Below, one piece after another: positions 10,746-22,783 of a stretch of DNA of 64,000 nt (its first letter is position 1; every line of letters starts with the position of its first letter). The translations under genes were made by a program, and so were the position numbers. The notes under the pieces were generated by a model. That model was not told the origin of the DNA. It did not search any database and saw only the letters and a program-made list of their open reading frames with translations. Source of the stretch: Morinoia aosen (lineage: Eukaryota; Arthropoda; Malacostraca; Amphipoda; Talitridae); NCBI GenBank assembly GCA_030386875.1, contig CM059560.1:42016757-42080756 (forward strand). Reading direction: 5' to 3'.

Positions 10746-13700
10746 TGTAGCATATCGCTACAAAGCGTAAGAATTATGAATTTTCCCTTTCGCACTTAAA
10801 TAAAATTAATCATTGGCGTTTAAAATCTTACTATAATTTATTATTAATTATTTTCTACTTCTAATTCGTAATCATTGAAGTTTTTGTGTAAATACATGAG
10901 AGATCAAATAATCATTCGACATTTCGAGTTTAAAGAAGCCCGATACGGCAACATCGAAGAGCGTCACTTGAACTAGCTCACTCTTGCTTGTGGCTTTAGC
11001 GTGCGAACATCTTCTTGTAAGTGCAAGTGAAAATTAGGCTTACAATAGAAAGAAACCGGGTAAAATTAAATGTGCCATGTGTTTTTTTTCGTGTGATTGT
11101 GTTAAACTTAAAGAACTGCTCAGTGTCATAAACTCTCAAATAGTGTTAAGATTCTTAGACTAGCATGTGTTATCTAGAGTGCTAACTCGGTGATATAGAG
11201 TGAATATTGCGTGTCATTTCCAGATTCACGTGTTGAAATTTCATACTAGATAGTCAGCTAACGTCATTGTTTCTTTTTACGGCAAAACTTATATTGTGGT
11301 TGCCAGTATCATATCGAGTATTACTCATAAAAACTGACTCGTGAACGCACGCGGCTAAATCGCCGGCGTTCTTTGTCGATAGGTGTCTTTGTTGTTTTCA
11401 ATGGCGGAGCAGATAGTGCCGTTTTCCGTCACTACGCCGTGACCATAACTGCACTATAAGCATGTGTTATAATAATATCTTCTTTTTTTTTTTACAAGGC
11501 GTACTTGCAGTAGTTTCTCTTAAATAATGTTTCAACGCGAAATAATAATTAAAGACGTCTCCTAATAATCTCGTATGTGTACAAATTACGAAGGTTATTC
11601 ATGTCTATACTTGCTAAAGTTTTGAGTCGTCTTTTTTATAGCTCATACTCCTTGAACCTTGCGTAATCGCACTTATTTCAATTTAAATCATTTTAATAAC
11701 AATTTAATTTCATTCTGCTCATTCTTGTGACAAAAATACCCACTACCATTTGCCTCACCAGTGCGCACAAATTATGCCGGCGGCTTTGGCGAATGCCGAC
11801 GTGTAGAGCCGCCGGGTTATTCGCCGCACTGATCTTCATGTTTCATCTCGCGCACATTTCCTTTCCGCGCAAGCAAAAACGTTTAGTGCTTCCTTTTCTT
11901 ATTATTGGGTAGTATTCCTTACCATTTATTAATTGCACCTGATATTTACCCGTGATTTTCAGTAGGATTTATATCAAATGAAACCTTAGAATTTTTCTCT
12001 GTTATTTCTTGTACAAGTTATAGAGATGTTCTAGAGTACTTAAAGAAGCATTAATTCTCTTTATAGGAAATTCTTAATTGCTGTAATTCTTTTCTTCTGC
12101 TTCTTGAACCATGTCCTGTTAAGTCATGTGTTTTGAAATGGTTCCAGGGATTTGATCCCCGATTGTGCTTTAGATAATCACCAATAGTATTACTAAAAAT
12201 TCTTGAACTTTATGCCTTGTATTTAAAGCAGGAGCAGCTGTATAAGAGTTTTCTTAATGGCTTCTGTCCTATCTCTTCACTTTCGAGCTTGAGGAGGAAG
12301 AGAACAAATGAAATTAACTAGAGTCAAATCTGTAGGAATTCTCGGATTCTGCCGTGTGGGAGTTTTATTATTATTTTATGATGTGGACTGTCAGTGGTGT
12401 TTCCTTGATGTCTCCTTGGACTGTTCATCCAGCTTTTTGGACTCCTTGCAGGACCTCCACGTCATCACACACACCACTTACAACATTCTCCCTGGGCCGC
12501 TTTTGGGATTTCTCGACTTGGATTAGATTTGGCTATGCTCAAAAACCTTCAGCCTTATATATTCCCTAATTACGGGCCTTAATTCTCAACTGCCTAAAAT
12601 TACGGGCACAATTGAATTAGCCCCTCGATTGCCGAATTCAGCGTGCCTGGATCATAATTACTATTCAAACCAAGAGTCATCATCGCCATCAGGCTCGGCA
12701 CCTTGATCAAACTCACCTGCTCCAAAATTAAGCAGGCTTTGCCCACACAAATAGCTACGCACCGATTGTGGTGCTTGTTTACAAATTGCCCTTAGTAAAT
12801 ATAATATTCTGAACACAATACACTTAAAAATCTCATCCACCGGCCGGAGCGACTGCCTCCGGACTGCGAAGTATCTTCAGTCAAGATCTGCAGGATCAAG
12901 TCTCGTCGATCCGCAGGATCAAGTCTCGGCGACCTTCCCGGCTTCTTCCAATAAAACCATACAAAAACAAAAAAAGCTGAGTCCAAAGAGCCTTATTATC
13001 CCTCTCATAATTTTTTCCCGGATGCTTGTCGAGGTTTTGTGAGGACTGGCTATACCCCTCGGTCAGATCTAAACATATGCCCATTTAGAAAGTTTTTAGC
13101 AAACAGTTATCGCTTGGCTTACAGAGATTCTTAACCTGGTTCTTCCAAGAAGCAATTCTTAGAAGTATCCGCAGAATTTAACTAGAAGCAACTGGTTGGA
13201 CTAACCAGGAGAATTATTCTCTTCAGCATGAGTAGTGGCTAACTAGTTGCTGTCAGTATTTTCAGATGATGAAATTGCCAATTCACTATTTAATGTAAAG
13301 CCATTTTTAGGGAGTTTTCCCCTTTTTGTTTTTAAAATAATTTTTTTATGTCAACATTTCAATATGATGTTACTTTTATTCAAGCTAAAATTCCCCTTTT
13401 TCTTAAAATAATTTTTATTTCAACATTTCAATATGATGTTATTTTATTCAGGCTAAAATTTCTCCTTTTTCTTAAAATAATTTTTATTTCAACATTTCAA
13501 TATGATGTTATTTTTATTCAGGCTATAATTTCTCCCTTTTTCTTAAAATAATTTTTATGTCAACATTTCAATGTGATGTTATTTCTCTCAAGATTAGAAT
13601 TTCCCCTTTTTGTCTAAAATATTTTTAGGCCAATATTTCAATATGTGTTTATTTTTTATCAAGTTAGGCTAGCACCAATTATCATTTTAGTCACAGATGT

Positions 13701-13970
13701 ATCCTTCTGAATGCATCTAGACCAGCATCAATTACCAATTATTGCCACAACTGTATTTCTAAATTAAATTAGGTAGATAATCAATTAGAAAAACACAAAT
13801 AATTCTTAGTTCTGAAGAATAGATAGTTAGTAAATTTAATTAAATAGTCATTGTACATTGATTATTTCAGTTAGGAAAAACTGGAAACATGTGTTTTCTA
13901 GTTCATCTGCATTTAGCAGATGCTGTAGATTTTTTTACCATAATTGATTAATTAAGTAAGACCTTAGGCC
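10746..13970 (+). repeat. LTR-like repeat (family H, copy 1) inside the solo LTR
   Basis: Starts TGTAGCATATCGCTACAAAGCG, a small hairpin also found at 27337-27352 and 42743-42758 (both reversed) and at 55859. The first 1.2 kb matches 55859-57010 directly and 26000-27352 reversed; the part up to about 12420 matches 25240-25330 and 17040-17182 reversed. It has the TGTAG start of the long LTRs here, so it is probably another LTR variant, either inserted in the solo LTR or joined to it by recombination. The right boundary is approximate. The open frames at 11727, 12308 and 12354 show no domain. Confidence 0.55.
13318..13670. repeat. Minisatellite, five units of about 70 bp
   Basis: CAACATTTCAATATGATG or a close variant begins at 13352, 13421, 13490, 13561 and 13631, giving periods of 69-71 bp. 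Units share TTTTTCTTAAAATAATTTTTA and TTATTCARGCTA. Divergence grows towards the right end. Confidence 0.85.
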
Positions 13971-15080
13971 AGTGGTCACTGCTTATGCCACCTTAGCTTG
14001 TCCAGGCAAAGTTGCTGATGTGTTCAAGCCTCTAATCAATTGAAGTGGAATGATCTATTGATCGCCATGGTCTCATTAGTGTCTCGCCACCTTTTGTGTG
14101 TTCCAGTTTTAATTAATTGTGTTCTCAATTTTTGTATTCTTATTAAGTCAGATTCAAATAATTGTTGGTATTCCCTTGAATTGTTAGTCAATGTTTAAAT
14201 TTCATATCTTGGGAAATGAAGCTATGATAGGTTATTTACACAATAGAGACTTGTATCCTCGGTAGTTACTTACCTCAAGTCGAGTCACATAAATAATCAT
14301 TCTTTCCTGATCATTAACTGTAGCAGGAGTTCCTATCATAATCATTTTAGTGACAACTCTTACTATTGATTTTGGTTAGGTTAATTTGTGTATAAAAATG
14401 TTAATAATTAGTCGTTACCTGATTTTAGCTAAATTAGGGTGATTATGCTTACCTCTGGAAGTCTCCGAATATTCTAAATTCCCAACTCCTGGAAATTCTA
14501 ATCCAGAAATCATCAAATTATCTGACTTGGGGGTTAAATTTAGTTTAACCAGTAATTGGTCGCCCTCAACTGTAGCTACCTGTTCCTTTGACCTCTTGGC
14601 AATGCCGGCTACCTCCAGTGGTTGTTGTCATTATAACTCATAGGATGCCTGATACTATTCTGATATGTATCCTCATGATCAATGTTTTCTAAATCCTTCT
14701 TGTGCTCTGAACCTCCTCCTCAAACTACCAATTCTGTGCACTTTGTGCATAGATTCCGCGTTCCCTCTACCCTTTTCCAAATGGTATCTTCCTCTCTCCT
14801 CTCGTAGGACACCTTTCACGTTCAAGCCAGGGAGACCAGGGATTTCTCATATAATAATAAATAATAACAATAATTAGACTGTACGTGCCCTCTCTGGCAC
14901 AATTCCTAGCTTAAGTCAAGTAATCCTTATGACAATTCTAGCCTTAGTTAGGATCAGTACAATCAGCCCTCGACTGCGGCTTAGCGTAAACGTTCGAATT
15001 AAACACTGCCAATTTTTAAGATACTCATTGTAAATAGCAGTCAAAGCGTAGATTATTGGGCGGCAAAAAAGCCTTTAATA

Positions 15081-15485
15081 TTAATGAAGACAAACTAACT
15101 TACATTGCCTACCCAGTAATATCCTTATCTCATGTATTAATCTTGCACTCCAATTCGGAGATGGTCGTACACGACGCGTCACGATTAATAGTACCCGGAG
15201 AATACTAGTTTGGGGAAGTAAGGGCATGTAGGGAGATTCATGATTGTCCATACGAGTACTTATTGTTGCGACTGCCTCGCCCTTGTTCAGGCGCCAGAAT
15301 TGGGCCGAGGCACCCGCATATAATCCTCCATTTGAGGCAATCCTGTAATTCAGCAGTAAAGCTCGCAGCCTGGCTTGCGTAGCGACTGTCTCTCCTTGTG
15401 TTATCATGCTTGAACAATTAACCCAAGCTAATCTCCCGTACAGAAGATCCTGGGAAGCCGACACACAAACAATCACCTCCAACAT
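15081..15485 (-). other. Open frame antisense within the solo LTR, shared with the copy at 53704-54000
   Basis: A frame of up to 134 residues runs antisense to the LTR. The same peptide segment (RLRALLLNYRIAS, FWRLNKGEAVATIS) is open in the other LTR copy at 53704-54000. No ATG precedes the shared block; the first is at 15404. I recognise no domain. The nucleotide identity of this block is visibly higher than in neighbouring LTR parts, which could mean function, gene conversion or chance. I list it as an observation, not a gene. Confidence 0.3.
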
Positions 15486-16102
15486 TCAATCAACATCCCT
15501 CAAAACTCTATTCGCCACACGGCTATCAATCCAACTAAGCCACACGGCTATCAATCAACCACTCAAGCCACAAGGCACTAGCAGAAAATAACTACCTCCT
15601 TCGGGATACTCATATAACCAAAACGGTTACCGCACCTGCGGAATATTATACTAACAAATCCACTCTCGCCTGGATCCTCCCCGGATTCCCTCGAGCCGCG
15701 GCACCTGCTGAAGTGCGGCTACTCACTGGACCAGGACCTCCTTCCTCAAGAAGTGGATCTCCATACTGCTGCCGTAGTCACGGCACTCAGAGTCAACAAA
15801 ATAAAAACAAGGCGAGAGTATACAGTTCCTTCATTATCCTGCAGAGGTCAATATTGCAAGTGAAAATTAGGTGCCAGTAAGGCAACTCGAATTACCCACA
15901 CATAAACCCCTTCTGAGTCAGATTAAGTCACTAGCAATTAAGTGTGCTCTACCAAGAGCACTGGTGGCCCTTATTCAAAGAACACCAATCTTGCATATTA
16001 ATCAATCTTGAACCAACCATTCTAACAGCTATTCTTAAAGCTTCCAAGGCCAATCATTTTAAACCACTTCCCCACTTGGGACAAGTTCAAAGTTCATATA
16101 TG

Positions 16103-16599
16103 TTTGATGGAAAACTCATATTATTAACCATTCAATCCATAGTGTTATCTCGTTTCCACTATAGCGGCCTAGTGTTGGTAGACGAACATCATTATCTCAA
16201 CAGATAGTCACAAAAATGTATTAGTTTCACGAATTAGAGTGTGTGCATAGATACATTAATAACCTGCAACCCCCTCGATAGTGAGGTTGAAATGGGAGAG
16301 CCACGTTTTTCGTTTGCTTGAGAGGTGTCCTTCTTCTGACTGGGATGTCATATCGCAAGCCATCATATAATTCTTGCGCTCTTGAGTATATTGTCGAGAT
16401 TCCGGCTGTTGTGGGATGTGCAAATCCCGAGACCCAAGGTTTCAAAGCCGAGCTCCCAGAGCTCGGATCGGCCTCCTAACCTAGCTCCCCTGCAGCCGAC
16501 ACCAGACACACATGTTTTGTTTTGTGGCCGTGGGGTAAAGCCAGACAAAAACATGTGTCTCGATAAGTATCTGATCAATCAGGAGAGAGGGTAATAATG
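16103..16599. other. No gene seen
   Basis: About 500 bp right of the solo LTR. Overlapping short open frames on both strands have no recognisable domain. ACACATGTTTT at 16508 and its inverse at 16551 make a short inverted repeat. No element boundary could be fixed. Confidence 0.35.
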
Positions 16600-17182
16600 C
16601 ACTCTGGAAACTCAGCTTTTTCTTTGTGGTTTATTGAAGGAGCCGGAAAGGACCGCCGAATCTTGAGCAACTGAAGAATTTGGCTGAAGATGATTCGCAG
16701 TCCGTGCTGGCGAAAAGGCTCCGGCTAGTGACGAAGTCGACCGTGTGGGTGTGTGTTTGGAGTTGATGTTAGCCCAATTAATGAGACTTTGAAAGTTTGA
16801 AAGACCCGTGACGTCGGTAGTCTCAATTTTAAGGTATCGGCTTACTTAATTTCAAGCCGGGCCATATAGTTATCGTAGTGGAAGCAGGGAGTTGAATTTT
16901 AAGGTAATAACTGGTAGTTTTTCAGTTAAGGCCAGACAAGGCCACAACAAAGTCCTCACAAGAGAAGAAGAAGAACCACTACTAATCCCAGAAAGGCAAT
17001 CCCATTAAAGGCAATCCCATTAAAGGCCCAGGGAAGCTGGTGTGTTGGCGTTGGTGATGACGATGAGGTCTGCGAAAAGACGAACGCTGGATGAGCAGTC
17101 CAAGGAGACATCACGGAAAATTTTACCACTGACAGTCCCCAACATCGTATGATAAACGCCAACACGCAACTCCGAGAAATCT
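16600..17182 (-). repeat. LTR-like repeat (family H, copy 2), left part
   Basis: 16600-16790 matches 28440-28620 in the same orientation, and 17040-17182 matches 12340-12440 reversed and 41790-41860 directly. It continues at 25240 on the other side of the LTR element at 17183-25239, which split it: the joined order equals that seen in copy 1. Confidence 0.6.
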
Positions 17183-18277
17183 ATTAACTTCCGCCTGATG
17201 GGCGTTATTCAAGTTTTACTTTGGACAGGTTTGAATTCTTTAATAAGGCGGGGTCACCAGCGCGTTGGGACGCGCATTGAATTAAATAATGAATTAATAA
17301 AGGCCACTGACTCAGAAGGAGTTAAGGAGGTATTCGGACGCAATATCTCAAGCGTCTACAATCAACAACCAAATCACCATTACAACCAACATCAGAAGGA
17401 AATGAGGAAACAGACTAGCCTTTATGTGATTTATTAGATGAAAGGTTGAACGACGAAGTGCGAGGCTTGACTCTTGTTGCGAGACGTTCTTGGGGAGAGT
17501 CCGAGGGGGTTGCAGGACTTCAGACGATTCGTTCAGCTCAGGCTTGTGAAGCGCGTGCTGGAGTGTGAAGTCGATGATGGTGTAAGTGTGGGAGGTTCCG
17601 ACACTAAGTGATTGGTGATTTGAGTGCTGAGTATGGGATTTGTTACCGGTTGGGAAAACTCGGTAAGAATGGGACTCTCGACCCAATGGTAGTCACTACT
17701 GGAGGTTTTAGCGGCTTAGCTGCAGGGATGCAGGCCTTCCAGTTTCATACATTAAATTGGAGGGGACTTGGAGCATAAACTCTGAGAGTGAACCAGGAGG
17801 GTGAACCCGGAGCCAATACTTAGAGAATGAACTCGGAGGAGACTTGGAGGAGACTTGAAGGCGAGAACTTGGAGGAGGTAAGCTCCTTAAATTAAGAGGT
17901 TAGGGTTTGGTTTCATACGTGTTTGTGAGTGCTTGAATGTGTAGTCCCGTCGATCAATTGCCCGCTCTGGGCCCAAGCACTATTCAGGAGGATCTGTACG
18001 AGAATGACGCCTCTGCCTGAAAAGTCGGCCTTATATGCTCTTTTGAGCGGAAGCTTGCGAAATGGTTCTACGCGAATGTTTCCAACGGAAGTGACGGAAG
18101 GAAACGTGAACGGCAAATATTTTCGAAACACATTTTTGGTAAAATTTTGAGTTTAATCGAATTAATTTGGTCTTGTAAAATTATAAAATAATTACATTTG
18201 TATAATTTAATTTTAGGATGTTAGTTTTTAATATTTTATGAAATTAGGCTGAAGTGCGGCTGAGGGCAATCACTACA
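17183..18277 (-). repeat. 3' LTR of element X
   Basis: 17882-18270 is nearly identical to 24843-25232, and 17200-17700 matches 24290-24740 with indels. Read on the minus strand it begins TGTAGTGATTGCCC at 18277. An extra block around 17760-17870 (repeated GGAGGAGACTTGGAGG-like words) accounts for its greater length. Confidence 0.7.
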
Positions 18278-18298
18278 GCTACCCTCCCCCCAAAGGAG
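18278..18298 (-). promoter_or_regulatory. Polypurine tract of element X
   Basis: On the minus strand TTTGGGGGGAGGGTAGC stands directly before the TGTAG start of the 3' LTR, the position where plus-strand synthesis is primed. Confidence 0.65.
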
Positions 18299-19033
18299 AC
18301 CGAAAGGTCTGGTAACAGTGAAGCTGTTACTTGTAAAGTGCAAGTCAGAAATACGAAGGAGAGATTCCAAAAGATGCTTTGACAGAAGAAAATAGTGGAA
18401 GGTTAACTGTGGAAATATGAAAGTTTCAGCTCGGATCCCGAACTGGGACCATAAAAAATCTGTGAGGTTAGCATCACTGGAATACGGTGCCAGAGTATCC
18501 GCCGACATGGAGGCGCCCGAATTACCTGATTCCGACTGCGTTCTTTGAACGGTGTAACGGGGAATCTAGAATTGGTCGACTTCCACGACTTTAGAAAATT
18601 CAAAGCGAACTAAGACGTACGAATTTGTTGGCTCGACAGGTGTTGACCTGAGGCGAAGTCGTAGTCTAGGTTTTTATAGTATGCCATAGTACAAAAAAAA
18701 TCAGTTCCTTACTTTCCCAAAACACATATGCCGGTTAAATACAGCAAATGTGCGACGTAAGTCGTTTGTACAGCCTCCCTAGGCAGCGTGCGTGCTCCTC
18801 AGGCGTCCCCAAGGCTACAAGCACACCGACCAGACGGCGATACAAAAATTGGGAGATCGGGTAAGAGCTTGGTATTTGGTATACGGAGGAACTTACAAAA
18901 GACCAACGGTGCACACCCGGCAGTCCTTTGCAACGATCGCAGCGTTGAAATTTATGTTTGGGGAACATATTTGAAAGAAATAAGTCAATTGCTCAGAATG
19001 ACAAGTTGGTGTTTCGTACACGTTATTTAATTT
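18299..19033 (-). other. Residual interior of element X
   Basis: This would hold the 3' end of pol, but no integrase motif is recognisable in any frame. Short overlapping open frames occur around 18400-18970 with no domain. About 700 bp remain of what should be more than 4 kb. Confidence 0.4.
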
Positions 19034-19036
19034 GGT

Positions 19037-19240
19037 GCTCCAGTAGCAATGGTGCTGCATTAGCAATGGAAATTGCGAAGGTTATTAGTAAGGAGCTTCA
19101 GTAGCAATGGAAGTTATCCTAGAAGGTCTCCTATGGTTTGCTTCAGTAGCAACGGAAATGCATGAAGAGTTTCGTAAAAGGTGGCTTCAGTAGCAATGGA
19201 AAAACATGAAGAATTTGTTAGAATAGGCTGCAGTAGCAAT
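19037..19240 (-). repeat. Six-fold leader motif of the CsRn1-like family
   Basis: The 16-mer GCTTCAGTAGCAATGG, or a version with one or two changes, starts at 19037, 19054, 19095, 19140, 19184 and 19227, i.e. mostly every 41-45 bp. The same array lies upstream of gag at 47662-47788 and 52733-52930. On the coding strand the motif reads CCATTGCTACTGAAGC. It lies between primer-binding site and gag, so it is 5' untranslated leader; a protein- or RNA-binding role is inferred only. Confidence 0.75.
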
Positions 19241-19408
19241 AACTTATTATTAGGGAAGAGTTAAGAGAGGAAAACTATGTTTGATTACTGAGAATTAGAG
19301 AAAGGATGGAAAGGAACACTACCTCCTCCAAGGTTCAACATGCAACAGCTGCAAACAGCCTCGACATGCGCTCAAAAACCTCCAGATGATGGCTGCGGCA
19401 ATTCAATT

Positions 19409-19734
19409 TGTAGTATCTTGGAATTTCAGCAAGATATAAGGTTTACTGGACAACACTTGTAGATCGGTTAGCCTAGCCGTAAACCAGGCAATTGGATAGC
19501 AAAACGAACAGCAGGACGACTAGTAATGTACTGATCTCAAGTTCACACAGCTTGCTCTTAAGTCTAGTTAGGACAATGAACTTCCGCCCGGCAGTAGGCG
19601 CCTTCCGACCTATCCGGCGCTTGTAAATACCAGACGCGCCTCTGCGGTTCCGCCGGAACCTCCGAGCGAGCGGGACTCATAAATCTCCGCAGCCGGAACC
19701 TCCATAAATATCCCAAGAGCGTCACTATACAACA
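19409..19734 (-). repeat. 3' LTR of element A
   Basis: Plus-strand limits TGTAGTATC and ATACAACA. Same length and sequence as 23820-24145 by eye. Confidence 0.92.
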
Positions 19735-19752
19735 ACTTCCCTCCCTTTAGAT
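19735..19752 (-). promoter_or_regulatory. Polypurine tract of element A
   Basis: On the minus strand AAAGGGAGGGAAGT abuts the 3' LTR. Confidence 0.8.
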
Positions 19753-19779
19753 GAATATGTGACAAAGGGAAGGAGGAAC

Positions 19780-20548
19780 TCAACAACCTATTCGTATTAC
19801 AGGTTTGGTTATTCTGCCTGATCTACGAGGTTCATTTTGCTCAGGGGAGCTGTTAACAGGCTGAAAAGCAGGAGTCTCTGCTGCTCCACTCCCGGTAGAT
19901 TCCAAACTACTGTGCAACAGCTGATTTGAATGTCTCTTCCAGATTACATTTAATGCTAATATTTGAACATGAAAGATATTAACAGCAACCTTACTAACAA
20001 TAATTCCCTTCAACCACTTGGGACCATTTCTCAAATTCAGAGCGAGAACATGATCCCCGACATCAAATTGAGTTACATACATAGGCTTAGACCTGGACAC
20101 AGAAAATTTAGGATGAACTCTATCTTTGGAAGTAACAAATTTACGATTGTTCAGCGCAACAGAGGGAACAATTTTTGTAACACTATGCGGAATACAATGC
20201 GATTGAAATAATGCTTTTGCTAGACGGGATTTGAACGATTCGGAAGGAGATAGTTTTTTCAACAAGTCTTTAATGACTCTTACCCCCCTCTCAGCTTGAC
20301 CATTGCTTGCTGGAGAGTAGGGCGGAGGTGTGAGGTGCTCAATGCCGTTGGAAATGAGAAAATCTTTGAAGTCTTGAGATGCAAAGTTAGAAGCATTGTC
20401 ACTTACGAGCACATCACACAGCCCGTTTCTGCTGAAAATCATTCTCAACGCATCGACAGTATCTGACACACTCGTGGATGGTACCACTTCACATTCAATA
20501 TATTTAGATAGTGCATCTACAGCAATGAAAACAATTTTATTCTCGTAG
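19780..20548 (-). pseudogene. Element A integrase core and C-terminus after the frameshift
   Basis: The frame picks up immediately after the shift and is open to 19780. It holds the second catalytic aspartate in VSDNASNFAS, and the glutamate in SPASNGQAERGVRVIK, then a C-terminal segment with FDVGDHVLALNLRNGPKWLKG, a GPY/F-like module. It ends RRSGRITKPVIRI, a common terminus of gypsy integrases. Nothing else is missing, so the single shift is the only lesion in integrase. Confidence 0.85.
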
Positions 20549-22783
20549 AAAAATGATCGACATGAATGCGTTCAAAAGGACGAGAAGGAGTAGGCCATTC
20601 TACATTTCTAGACTTAGGTTTTGCTCGATTTAATAGACATTGGGGACAACATTTTACGATGTCTTCAATAGTTTTGTCCATTCCGGGAAACCAAATAACA
20701 GATCTGGCCAACGATTTCATGCCACAAATGCCAGGATGTCCATCATGAAATGTTTCAAGGACTAAACTACGCAATGACTTGGGAATAAATACCCGTTCTT
20801 TATAAAGTATACAACCTTTCATGATGGTCATCTGAGGTAGCAGGTTCTTAAATTTAGACAAATTGGGATCAGGTTTAGGAGGCATGCCAAACTTTATGTA
20901 TTGTTTAAGTTGGCATAGTTCGCTATCCATATCAGTATGAGTTTTTATATTTTCACACGTAACAGGAGTTTTATCAAGAGCGTTCACAGCAAAAATCATT
21001 TCGTACGGTTCTAGCTCTTTTACAGTCGTGGGTAGTGGCAGCCTACTGAGACAATCGCTATTTACGTTACATTTACCTCTCGAATATCTGAAAACATAGT
21101 CAAACTGGGAGAGTCTAAGAGCCCATCTCTGAATTCGAGCGGAACAGTTGAGAGGCACACCCTTGTTATGTGCAAAAAGTTTACAAAGAGGTTTCTGATC
21201 ATTATGGATAATGAACTTAGCACCAAGTAGAAATTTCTTGAATTTCTCCACGCCAAAAACCACACTAAGGCTCTCCCTTTCAATGTTAGAGTAGTTTTGT
21301 TCCGCACTATTCAGAGATCTCGAAGCAAATTGAACCGGACACCAATCATGAGAAGGACTAACGCGTTGCATGAGTATGGCAGCAACTCCATAACCCGAAC
21401 TATCAGTTTCAAGAAGAGTTTCATGGTTGGGATCAAACAACTTTAGAGGTTTATGCGAACGAAAGATGTTCTTAATTTTCTGGACACTCTCGTCCTGTTC
21501 TGGAGTCCACCGGAACTGTACATTTTTCTTAAGCAGCGAATACAGAGGATGCATGACATTAGAAAAGTTGGGTACAAAACGACTATAGAAGTTACACAAT
21601 CCGATGAAAGCTTGCAACTGTTTGAGGTTTTTAGGAACAGGAGCATTGAGAATAGCTTCTACTTTCTCAGAGTTAGGGTGAACACCCTTGTTATCGAAAA
21701 CGTACCCTAGATAAGACACACGATCAGTTAGAAAGGCACATTTAGACAGATTTAGGCGAATTCCCGCGTTTTCCAGGACAGACAGGACCCTGTCAAGAAC
21801 TTCCAAATGAGCATCATATGACGAGGTCAAAATGAGGAGGTCATCCTGGTACACAATGATATTATCGATGCCAGAAAGAGTCCTATTCATGAATGCTTGA
21901 AAGATGCCAGGGCTTGCACGTAGACCATAGGGTAAGTAATTGTACATAAATAGACCTTCAGAGGTGTTAATGGTCGTAACTTTCTTTGATTCTTCGTCCA
22001 ACGGAATTTGCAGAAACGCGTTAGACAAATCAATTTTTGAGAAAAACTTAGCGTCTCCGACTTGAGAAATGACATCATCAATAACAGGTAGTACAGATTG
22101 AAGTGGATTCAGGAAATTGTTAATGGAAGCTGAAAAATCTCCACAGATTCTCACACTGCCGTCAGACTTTAGAACATTAACAGTAGGAGATGCCCATTGG
22201 CTATCATACACTTTTGTGATTTTGCCCATACTCTGCAAGCGTTCCAGTTCGGTTTTGACAGAGTCTCTTAGTCTTACAGGAACCGGGCGTGCTTTACAAA
22301 ATACAGGAACTGCATTAGGCAACACATCAAGATGAACTGTCTCTTTAACGTTAGACTGTGAATCAGATGATAAGTATTCGTCATATTTTAACGACAACTT
22401 TTTCGGCAAACTATGACAATCCGTTTTATTTATGGAATCGTATTTGTCAGGAATGACAATGTCTACGTTTAGTTTAGAACAAATATCTCGGCCAAGTAAG
22501 TTGATTCTATCATCCTCCACAATGAGAAACTTATGATTAAAACTTACATTTTGGTACATAACCGTTACTGAAGCTTGACCAAGCAGGTTTACCGAGACAC
22601 CACTGTACCCGAGAATTTTGCTGCATGTAGGATTTACCACAGCACCAACTCTGATTGCATCTCTTTTACGTATAGTTGACACGGCACTGCCGTTATCCAA
22701 CAAGAATTCAACAGGTTTACTATTTAGGTTGCATGCAATCATAGTGGGCTCTTTAGTGACGGGAATTACAGTGGTGTTTACTC
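20517..22783 (-). pseudogene. pol: Element A Pol: protease, RT, RNase H, integrase N-terminus
   Basis: Read in the -1 frame from the heptamer; an ATG at 22742 is internal. Order: protease with LLDNGSAVS near the start (DNG where D-S/T-G is usual), reverse transcriptase with FSKIDLSNAFLQIPL, LPYGLRASPGIFQ and the catalytic YQDD, RNase H with ETDSSGYGVAA and IERESLSVVFGVEKF, then the integrase HHCC finger (HDGHPG then CCPQCLLNR). The frame is lost just after HVDHF, at the first catalytic aspartate of integrase, through an apparent one-base loss in the A run at 20549-20553 (plus strand). The domains and their spacing are those of an invertebrate gypsy element. Confidence 0.88.

Larger units (their letters stand above)
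10256..16097 (+). mobile_element. Solo long LTR of a CsRn1-like gypsy family, with an internal insertion
   Basis: Begins TGTAGCGAACCTTCGG and ends AAAGTTCAT. ATATG flanks it on both sides (10251-10255 and 16098-16102), a 5-bp duplication typical of gypsy integration. The LTR at 53129-55670 is the same family in opposite orientation: 10256-10740 matches 55190-55670 reversed, and 13975-16097 matches 53129-55160 reversed. There the LTR end is followed by a primer-binding site and gag; here neither follows, so this is a solo LTR left by LTR-LTR recombination. The extra 3.2 kb (about 10746-13970) is absent from the other copy. Confidence 0.75.

Noticed and set aside
17198..17437. Short frames repeated in the two LTRs of element X as host genes
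   Set aside because: They recur because the LTR is duplicated; peptides are not conserved beyond the DNA identity and contain no domain.
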